Assembly (NCBI GenBank): GCA_015494595.1
Contig: WGAX01000106.1
Span: forward strand, 1 to 18,517
DNA from: Nitratiruptor sp.
GTDB taxonomy: Bacteria; Campylobacterota; Campylobacteria; Campylobacterales; Nitratiruptoraceae
Reading direction: 5' to 3'
Length of the DNA stretch: 18,517 nt
The position numbers were made by a program, and so were the translations under genes. The notes below the pieces were generated by a model. It was not told the DNA's origin. It did not search any database and was given only the letters and a program-made list of their open reading frames with translations. Within the stretch, counting starts at the first letter, position 1, and each line of letters starts with the position of its first letter. Positions 1-5,213 of this stretch are shown in pieces.

Positions 1-30
1 AATACGAGGGTATCCTATAATATAAGGCAT
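1..30 (-). CDS. metE: Start of MetE-like cobalamin-independent methionine synthase (partial, cut by window edge)
   Basis: Only the first ten codons are inside the window: ATG at 30-28, reading MPYIIGYPRI on the minus strand. A well-placed ribosome binding site (AAGGAG at 41-36, five bases before the ATG) shows this is a real start. MetE proteins characteristically begin with a short leader followed by a G-(F/Y)-P-R-(I/V)-G motif, and IIGYPRI fits. MetE transfers a methyl group from 5-methyltetrahydropteroyltriglutamate to homocysteine in the cytoplasm, the last step of methionine synthesis. The gene lies on the same strand as ruvX, 277 bases downstream of it. That spacing leaves room for its own promoter, though I see no strong one and no riboswitch. 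The identification rests on ten residues, so it is tentative. Confidence 0.55.
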   Translation of the reverse strand, partial: MPYIIGYPRI

Positions 31-307
31 TACATCTCCTTCTAAAATTTTTTGAGTGTAAAATTTCTTAAAAAGTAGTTAAATGAAGATAGATAAAGGA
101 GGAGCAATACCCGTTTTTCTATAACGGCATCTACAAATTGGTAGCTTTTTAATACGCAAGAGACGCAATATTTTATGTGCTAAACAGGCAAAAAAGATAT
201 TGCAATAGCAGGGTTTATCAGTAATAAAATTGACAAATAGCTCTTTACTCTCCTTATATATATTAATAGTTTTACAAAAATACTCTGTTAATAATGAGAA
301 GTACCCT
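31..307. other. 277-base intergenic stretch between ruvX and metE
   Basis: The region is AT-rich and holds no recognisable gene. A minus-strand reading frame of about 80 codons runs through it (ending near 79), but it begins inside the ruvX end, has no ribosome binding site, and its conceptual protein resembles no family I know. Two small hairpins are visible: CTAC-AAATTG-GTAG near 131-144 and CCGTT/AACGG near 111-127 (read from the plus strand). Neither is followed by a convincing U-run, so no terminator is claimed. A promoter for metE probably lies here, but I cannot place it. Confidence 0.4.
36..41 (-). promoter_or_regulatory. Ribosome binding site of the metE-like gene
   Basis: AAGGAG on the minus strand, with five bases (ATGTA) between it and the ATG at 30. 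It is the main evidence that a gene starts at the left edge of the window. Confidence 0.7.
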
Positions 308-709
308 TTAAAGAGTGCCATTGGCAAACAACCACCTCTCTAAAATCTTTTGTGCAGCAATAGAATCAAGTCGTCCATCTTTTTTGTGCCGTATTACCCC
401 TTTGGTAGCCTCTTTTGCCTCATAGCTGGTAAAGCCCTCATCAATATACTCTACCTCTCCATCAAAATTGAGCAAGCTAACAAAATGGCGCACCCTCTTT
501 TCCATCTCTTTTTTACTACTACCATCGGGAATACCCACAATGAGCCTCTCAATCTGCCACTGATGCAAAAACTCTTTCACCTCTTTTGCTGCTTGATTGC
601 GATTTTTTCTAAGTATGGGGTTTTGAGGCAAGACAACTTTACCGTCAAGACTCATAGCTACACCTATGCGTTTTAGCCCTATATCTAAAGCTGCTACTCT
701 ACTTGCCAA
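308..709 (-). CDS. ruvX: RuvX/YqgF family protein (pre-16S rRNA nuclease / putative Holliday junction resolvase)
   Basis: A small RNase H-like-fold cytoplasmic protein. Family members are implicated in 5'-end maturation of 16S rRNA and in Holliday junction resolution. The first acidic motif is ALDIGLKRIGVA near the N-terminus, followed by ERLIVGIPDGS, DEGFTSYEA and the C-terminal KKDGRLDSIAAQKIL, which supplies the last acidic residue. The start chosen is a TTG at 709-707, because GGAGAG sits seven bases upstream (722-717). The in-frame ATG at 733 lacks a binding site and would add eight non-conserved residues. From TTG the protein is 133 residues, normal for the family, and overlaps the mnmE end by 11 bases, which suggests translational coupling. 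It is the last gene of the rpmH-to-ruvX string. Confidence 0.92.
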   Translation of the reverse strand: MASRVAALDIGLKRIGVAMSLDGKVVLPQNPILRKNRNQAAKEVKEFLHQWQIERLIVGIPDGSSKKEMEKRVRHFVSLLNFDGEVEYIDEGFTSYEAKEATKGVIRHKKDGRLDSIAAQKILERWLFANGTL

Positions 710-2036
710 GGCAAAACTCTCCAAACATTGCATCTAACAATTCACTACTTTGCATAGGTCTGGTAATAGAGCCAATATAGCGCAAAGCCTCATTAATATG
801 AAAAGCAAAGATTTCTAACTCTCCCATCTGCAGAGGAGTCACTGCAGCCTCTATCTCTTCTAAAGCCCTTTGCACGGCATCTATTTGCCTTTTAGAGATA
901 AGTAAAATCTCTTCGCTATTAGCGTAGTTATCAAGGATCTCTTGGAGTCTTTCAACAAGAGGTGTAATATCGCTCTTAACACTTAGCTCTATCGCATCTT
1001 CTATTTGGACAACTTTCCCTTTATCGATCTTATTAAGCACTAGAATAGTATCTTTTTGCTCCCTGTAATGCTCTATAAGCTCTAAAATCTTTTCATCCTC
1101 CGCATCCAAAGGCTTACTTGCGTCAAACATAGCAATAACTATATCACTCTCTTCAATAGCTCGGATGCTTCGCTCAATGCCTATCTTTTCGATCTCATCT
1201 TTAGCCTCACGGATTCCTGCAGTATCTACAAAACGCACAAGATGAGAGCCAATTCTGACACTCTCTTCAATAGTATCTCTGGTAGTACCTGCAATATCGC
1301 TTACAATTGCTCTTTCATAGGAGAGCAGCGCATTTAAAAGACTACTTTTACCGGTATTGGGTTTTCCAATAATCGCGATTTTAAAACCCTCTATAAGTCC
1401 CTCTCGTCTTTTGCTAGAGGATACAGTCTTTGCAAGTAGTTTTTGAATATCTTGTAGCTGCTCTAACATCTTATCTTGCAGATTTTGAGGCAGATCCTCC
1501 TCAGCATAATCGATATTTACCTCTACATAGGCTAGAATACGAATAAGCTTTTGGCGAAGATCCTCAACAAACTCTTTCAATTCCCCCTTGAGCTGTCTTG
1601 CTAGAATTTTTGCTGCATCTTCACTTTTGGCCTCTATTATTTTGGCTATCGCTTCAGCTTCACTTAGATCAATTTTCCCATTAATAAAAGCTCTCTTACT
1701 AAACTCTCCAGGCTCTGCAAGCCTAGCTCCCGCTCTTAAAAGAGCATCTAAAATCATCTTTGCTACTACCACACCACCGTGGCACTGAAACTCCACAATA
1801 TCCTCACCCGTAAAACTAAAAGGTGCCTTAAAATAAATTACTATAGCTTCATCCATAAGCGAGCCATCAAGATCGTAAATAGAGCGCAAATGAGCAAAAC
1901 GGGGAGTAAGATCTTTTTTTATAAGTTTTTGAGCAATTTTCAAAGCCTCTGCTCCACTTATGCGCACAATGGCGATGGAGCCTACTCCCAAAGGAGTAGC
2001 AATAGCGGCTATCGTATCAGTTTCTTCTAAACTCAT
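699..2036 (-). CDS. mnmE: tRNA uridine-5-carboxymethylaminomethyl modification GTPase MnmE
   Basis: MnmE, with MnmG, installs the carboxymethylaminomethyl group on wobble U34 of certain tRNAs. An N-terminal folate-binding domain (about residues 1-118: TIAAIATPLGVGSIAIVRISG ending near PGEFSKRAF) is followed by a helical domain interrupted by a G domain. The G domain has P-loop GKPNTGKSS (about 224-232), G2 AGTTRD, G3 DTAG and G4 NKID. The C-terminus is FCLGK, a variant of the family's terminal C-(I/L)-G-K with its essential Cys. The length of 445 residues is typical. I start at ATG 2036; a TTG six bases further up is possible, but neither has a clear ribosome binding site. The start overlaps the jag stop by 20 bases, so coupled translation is likely. 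Confidence 0.96.
   Translation of the reverse strand: MSLEETDTIAAIATPLGVGSIAIVRISGAEALKIAQKLIKKDLTPRFAHLRSIYDLDGSLMDEAIVIYFKAPFSFTGEDIVEFQCHGGVVVAKMILDALLRAGARLAEPGEFSKRAFINGKIDLSEAEAIAKIIEAKSEDAAKILARQLKGELKEFVEDLRQKLIRILAYVEVNIDYAEEDLPQNLQDKMLEQLQDIQKLLAKTVSSSKRREGLIEGFKIAIIGKPNTGKSSLLNALLSYERAIVSDIAGTTRDTIEESVRIGSHLVRFVDTAGIREAKDEIEKIGIERSIRAIEESDIVIAMFDASKPLDAEDEKILELIEHYREQKDTILVLNKIDKGKVVQIEDAIELSVKSDITPLVERLQEILDNYANSEEILLISKRQIDAVQRALEEIEAAVTPLQMGELEIFAFHINEALRYIGSITRPMQSSELLDAMFGEFCLGK
717..722 (-). promoter_or_regulatory. Ribosome binding site selecting a TTG start for ruvX
   Basis: GGAGAG on the minus strand, inside the last codons of mnmE, seven bases before the TTG at 709. No comparable site precedes the upstream ATG at 733, so this decides the ruvX start. 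Confidence 0.6.
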
Positions 2037-2754
2037 TGACAATAATATATTTTTCTTGATTTCTCTCTCTAATTGCTACATATTTATCAGGAAAAGCTTC
2101 TCTTAACTGCTTAAGAGCAATTTGAATAAGCACACCATCAAGCGGCTTTGTTTGCCCTCTCCCCTCTTTTTTGATTCGCTCAATCAACGGTGCCAAATAG
2201 GCCTTCATCATCTCCTCTTGGGTTTTTAAAAACTCTGCAATCTCTAAACGAATCTGCAAATTATATTTTGGATTAATCCAATTAAAGAGCATATAAGAAA
2301 GAGCTTTATAGCGATACCCCTCTTTACCAATAAGCAAAGCCGCATCCTCTCCCGTAAACTCAATAAGCAGCGTATCTTTGCTATAGGGCTCTACTTTTAC
2401 TTTATTTAACTTAAAACACATTGTATCAAAAAGTTTTTGGAGCTGTTTCTCTACCTCTTGAGCAATCTCCTTTAAATCCCTCTTCTCTTTATAAAAATTA
2501 TGAAAAATTTCATCCTCTTCCTCTTTTGGGGGAGTTGTAATTGTTGGAATAGATCCAAAAAGTAAATCTTTTACTTCATCTTTTTTACAATAGACTAAAA
2601 TAATTGCATTTTTTCTACCAATTCCCAAAATACCTTTGGATGGATGCTGCAATATTTTAGTCTCCAAATCTGCAATAGAGCAGTTTAACTGCTGGGAAGC
2701 CTTTTTATAAGCCTCTTCCAATGTAGGGGCTTCAATTTTGATAGGATCTTTCAT
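2017..2754 (-). CDS. jag: Jag/KhpB-like KH-domain RNA-binding protein
   Basis: The protein has 245 residues. The N-terminal Jag_N domain (about 1-55) has the family motif GILGIGRKNA near residue 41. A KH domain follows with an intact GxxG loop (LLIGKEGYRYKALSYML). The C-terminal part (PLDGVLIQIALKQL ... KYIIVNEF) sits where other Jag/KhpB proteins carry an R3H domain, but I see no Arg-x3-His signature there. Jag/KhpB proteins bind RNA and influence envelope growth; the gene typically follows yidC, as here. The start is supported by AAGGAT upstream, which lies inside the last codons of yidC; only three bases separate the yidC stop from this ATG. RNA binding is known for the family; its targets here cannot be told. 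Confidence 0.88.
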   Translation of the reverse strand: MKDPIKIEAPTLEEAYKKASQQLNCSIADLETKILQHPSKGILGIGRKNAIILVYCKKDEVKDLLFGSIPTITTPPKEEEDEIFHNFYKEKRDLKEIAQEVEKQLQKLFDTMCFKLNKVKVEPYSKDTLLIEFTGEDAALLIGKEGYRYKALSYMLFNWINPKYNLQIRLEIAEFLKTQEEMMKAYLAPLIERIKKEGRGQTKPLDGVLIQIALKQLREAFPDKYVAIRERNQEKYIIVNEFRRN

Positions 2755-2757
2755 CTT

Positions 2758-4341
2758 TTATCCTTTTGACGCTAACTTTCGCGTCTCAAAAATTTTATTC
2801 ACAATGAGCTGTTGAATAATAGATAAGATATTATTTACAAACCAATAGAGCGTCAAACCTGCTGGAAATGTTAAGAAAAAGAATGTAAATACAATGGGCA
2901 AATAGGTAAAGATCTTCTTTTGCATCGGATCAGTAATGGTTGTTGGCGTAATCTTTTGATGAATAAACATCGTAATTCCCATCAATACAGGCAACACAAA
3001 ATAGGGATCTTTTTGACTCAAATCGGTAATCCATAAGATCCAAGGTGCTCCCTTTAGCTCAATTGCATTAAGCAACACCCTATATATAGCAAAAAATATT
3101 GGAATTTGCAAAAGCATAGGCAAACATCCACCCATAGGATTAGCCCCATGCTTCTTATAGAGCTGCATCATATGGGCATTGAGTTTTTGGGGATCACCCT
3201 TATACTTTTGCTGGATCTCTTTAATTTTTGGTGCAAGGTCTTTAAGCTTTTGCATAGAGAGCATTCCCTTGAGAGTCAAAGGGAAGAGAATGATACGAAT
3301 AATGATTGTCAGAATAACAATTGCCCATCCCCAGTTGCCAACAAAGTGATAAAGAGCTAAAAGAGCTTTGAACATAGGCTTAGCAATAAATGTAAAGAAT
3401 CCATACTCTATTACATCTGTTAGCTCAGGATTGATACTTTTTAACAGCTCATACTCTTTGGGCCCTGCAAAACCTTTAACCTCAAAATCTGGACTCCCTT
3501 CTACAAAGAGGATAGGATTATTTTCTTCATCCTTTGAGACTACAACATTAAGCCCTTTTTGAAAATCGTAGAAAAATGTGGTGTAGTATCTATCAAAAGC
3601 TGCTGCAATTCTAGCCCCTGCAAAAACTTCACTCCCCTTTGCATCTCCATCTTTAATGATAGTGAGTGTACCATCCTTTTCTTTAACCAAAGCTCCGTGC
3701 ACAGTATAACCATCCACTCTTACATTTGGACGAAATCCAGGAGATATATAATATTTATGTTTATTCAAAACCTTTATATGCACCTCATAAGCACCACTTG
3801 GATAGATGGTAATCTCTTTGGTTACTTTTTCATTAGAGAGTTTTTGAGTTAGCACAATAGTCTGCTTTGAGCTTAGATTAATCTCTTTTGCACCACTATA
3901 GCTATAAGGAGTCTTAAAAGCCTCTGCATTTAATGCAGCATCGCTAAAGCGTATCTCTAGAGGCTTTGGCAGTTTTGTCTCATCAAAAAGCGCAATCTGT
4001 TTGCCTTCTTGCGTTTTATACTTTTTCTCCTCTAAAATCATCTGTTGAATTCGGCCAAATTTATCGATAAAAAGCTCAAATCTTTTGGATCTGATTTTGA
4101 GTAAAATTTTATTATTATCGGCATCTTTTTGCTTAGAAGTTTGCAGCGACGTAGGAGAAGGAGCCTGAAAATTTTGCTTCTGTACAGGCGCTGGCGCTTT
4201 GCTCTCTTTTTGTTGAAGCGAGAGATTTTGATCCAAAGGACTCTTTTTAGGCATAAAGAAGTAGTCATACCCCATTAAAACTATCAAAGATATAAGGGTA
4301 GCTAGCAGGACTCTTTGATTAGTACTCATATTCTCAAACAT
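2758..4341 (-). CDS. yidC: Membrane protein insertase YidC
   Basis: YidC inserts and folds proteins in the inner membrane, alone or with SecYEG. An N-terminal membrane segment (about residues 9-26) precedes a Gln/Ser/Pro-rich linker and a large periplasmic beta domain (about 75-330). The conserved insertase core follows: GWGWAIVILTIIIRIILFPLT with the groove Arg, the cytoplasmic helical hairpin (LAPKIKEIQQKYKGDPQKLN), then MGGCLPMLLQIPIFFAIYRVL and the last segments ending in FPAGLTLYWFVNN. At 527 residues it is the Gram-negative long form. The start is ATG 4341, preceded by AAAGG six bases upstream; a TTG at 4347 is less likely. It begins two bases after the yidD stop. Confidence 0.96.
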   Translation of the reverse strand: MFENMSTNQRVLLATLISLIVLMGYDYFFMPKKSPLDQNLSLQQKESKAPAPVQKQNFQAPSPTSLQTSKQKDADNNKILLKIRSKRFELFIDKFGRIQQMILEEKKYKTQEGKQIALFDETKLPKPLEIRFSDAALNAEAFKTPYSYSGAKEINLSSKQTIVLTQKLSNEKVTKEITIYPSGAYEVHIKVLNKHKYYISPGFRPNVRVDGYTVHGALVKEKDGTLTIIKDGDAKGSEVFAGARIAAAFDRYYTTFFYDFQKGLNVVVSKDEENNPILFVEGSPDFEVKGFAGPKEYELLKSINPELTDVIEYGFFTFIAKPMFKALLALYHFVGNWGWAIVILTIIIRIILFPLTLKGMLSMQKLKDLAPKIKEIQQKYKGDPQKLNAHMMQLYKKHGANPMGGCLPMLLQIPIFFAIYRVLLNAIELKGAPWILWITDLSQKDPYFVLPVLMGITMFIHQKITPTTITDPMQKKIFTYLPIVFTFFFLTFPAGLTLYWFVNNILSIIQQLIVNKIFETRKLASKG

Positions 4342-4343
4342 TC

Positions 4344-4658
4344 TCAACCTTTAAAACTTTTTATAAGATAGAAGTCATTCCCTCTTTTTGGCACAAGCCA
4401 GTAATCTACATCAATCTTTTTATAAACTACATCTTCTATGCGCTTTTTTATTATGGGATAGTCAATTCCCCCAGCAAAAAGTTGATTACACCGCAAAACT
4501 CTTAGAGCTGAAAATATAAAAGCCGAAAATAGATTGTCCTTTTCAAATCGCCATTTTGCATACTCCGAGCATGTTGGATAATATCTGCAACTTCCATACG
4601 ATAACAGCGTAAAAAATTTTTGATACAGGTGTAAAATAGTTAATATTGCTCTTCTCAT
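4344..4658 (-). CDS. yidD: Membrane protein insertion efficiency factor YidD
   Basis: A small (104-residue) protein of the YidD (DUF37) family, which associates with the inner membrane and assists YidC-dependent insertion. The hallmark SCRYYPTCSEYA with its two Cys lies near residues 23-34, and a further Cys (LRCNQL) follows an amphipathic helix. The C-terminal tail is rather long for the family. The start is the ATG at 4658, which overlaps the rnpA stop as ATGA. The frame stays open upstream to 4745, but only as a shadow of rnpA. There is no separate ribosome binding site, so translation probably depends on rnpA ribosomes. The position between rnpA and yidC is the standard bacterial order. 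Confidence 0.93.
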   Translation of the reverse strand: MRRAILTILHLYQKFFTLLSYGSCRYYPTCSEYAKWRFEKDNLFSAFIFSALRVLRCNQLFAGGIDYPIIKKRIEDVVYKKIDVDYWLVPKRGNDFYLIKSFKG

Positions 4659-4978
4659 AATCTTGAAACTACTGCAAAAAAGCGTTTTTGAATAACTTGA
4701 TAAGAGGCTTGTAAAATCTTTGGCTTTGCAACAAGCACATACCACCCACTCCCCAACTCCTCAATAATTGGTATTAATAATGAGCGCAATAATCTCTTAG
4801 CACGATTTCGTTTCACTGCTTTTCCAATCTTTTTACTAGCAACAAAACCAAATCTCTTCTCATCTCTTTTAAGAAAAAAGAGCACAAAAAACGGCGTATG
4901 AAAGCTTTTGCCGTTTTTGTAAACTTGCTCAAACTCTTTTTTACTCTTTAAAGTTTGAAACCCTTTTATACTGCCAAT
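4655..4978 (-). CDS. rnpA: Ribonuclease P protein component, apparently started at ATT
   Basis: RnpA is the basic protein subunit that binds the catalytic RNase P RNA for 5' maturation of tRNA precursors. The body is clear: LKSKKEFEQVYKNGKSF near the N-terminus, RFGFVASKKIGKAVKRNRAKRLLR (the RNR region, about residues 43-66; given here as a position range), then the C-terminal helix. The full family N-terminus can only be read by starting upstream of 4885, and between the preceding in-frame stop and 4885 there is no ATG, GTG or TTG. The best start is ATT at 4978-4976, with AGGA at 4990-4987 eight bases before it; it overlaps the rpmH end by 13 bases and gives 107 residues. ATA at 4969 is an alternative. 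GTG 4885 would delete about 31 conserved residues. A sequencing error cannot be excluded. Confidence 0.88.
   Translation of the reverse strand: MGSIKGFQTLKSKKEFEQVYKNGKSFHTPFFVLFFLKRDEKRFGFVASKKIGKAVKRNRAKRLLRSLLIPIIEELGSGWYVLVAKPKILQASYQVIQKRFFAVVSRL
4884..4920 (-). terminator. Terminator-like hairpin inside the rnpA coding region
   Basis: Read on the minus strand, ACAAAAACGGC (4920-4910) pairs with GCCGTTTTTTGT (4895-4884) around a 14-base loop. The core is nine perfect pairs, with four of them G-C/C-G and the descending arm being a run of six T. The shape resembles an intrinsic terminator, with the U-run forming part of the stem. It sits about 60 bases into rnpA, so partial termination would reduce transcript reaching rnpA and the downstream genes relative to rpmH. 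Whether it acts this way is inference; the stem is short on G-C pairs. Confidence 0.3.
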
Positions 4979-5100
4979 CTCTTTCTTCCTTTTGCCCGTC
5001 TTGCATTGATCACTTTTCTGCCATTTTTGGTCTTCATTCTTGCACGAAAACCATGAGTTCTCTTTCTGCGGGTATTATGAGGCTGGTATGTCCTTTTCAT
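4966..5100 (-). CDS. rpmH: 50S ribosomal protein L34
   Basis: A 44-residue protein reading MKRTYQPHNTRRKRTHGF and continuing to RKRLAV, a full-length and highly conserved L34. It is a very basic component of the large ribosomal subunit. The ATG at 5100 is preceded by AAAAGGAT. Another ATG two codons upstream would give MAMKRTYQ, but the family starts at MKRTYQ. It heads the minus-strand string rpmH-rnpA-yidD-yidC-jag-mnmE-ruvX, the conserved order found near many bacterial replication origins; no dnaA or origin is visible here. The promoter should lie in the roughly 85 bases up to the clpB terminator. Confidence 0.97.
   Translation of the reverse strand: MKRTYQPHNTRRKRTHGFRARMKTKNGRKVINARRAKGRKRLAV
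4987..4990 (-). promoter_or_regulatory. Candidate ribosome binding site for the ATT start of rnpA
   Basis: AGGA on the minus strand, inside the last codons of rpmH, eight bases before ATT 4978. It is purine-rich and well placed. However, it lies in Arg/Lys codons of L34 (GGA AGA AAG AGA), which are purine-rich anyway, so the evidence is moderate. Confidence 0.35.
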
Positions 5101-5187
5101 TGCCATCCTTTTATAAAATTTTGGAGCCTTAGTTTACTAAAATGTAGCTTAAAAGGTAATTAGTTTGGAAGAATTATTAAAGAAGCT

Positions 5188-5213
5188 GGTCAAAGAGCCT
5201 ACACTCTTTGACC
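5188..5213 (-). terminator. Hairpin at the end of clpB, enclosing its stop codon
   Basis: A perfect 10-bp inverted repeat, GGTCAAAGAG and CTCTTTGACC, with a six-base loop that contains the clpB TAG (5201-5199). On the minus strand it is followed by AGCTTCTTTAAT, a weak, interrupted U-tract, so termination efficiency is uncertain. It separates clpB from the rpmH operon on the same strand. Confidence 0.45.

Noticed and set aside
31..307. tRNA, small RNA or riboswitch upstream of metE
   Set aside because: No cloverleaf, no GGTTCGAATCC-like T-arm, and no recognisable SAM or cobalamin aptamer. Only short weak hairpins were seen.
79..327. An 82-codon minus-strand open frame between ruvX and metE
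   Set aside because: It begins inside ruvX, has no ribosome binding site, and its Cys/Arg-rich conceptual product looks like translated non-coding AT-rich DNA. No family resemblance was seen.
4659..4745. Longer yidD start at 4745
   Set aside because: The extra residues are Cys/Ser-rich, overlap conserved rnpA coding sequence in another frame and match nothing in YidD. The ATGA overlap at 4658 is the natural start.
5101..5187. Replication origin or DnaA boxes upstream of rpmH
   Set aside because: The rpmH order is often near origins, but the 87-base stretch has no TTATCCACA-like boxes and no dnaA gene is present.
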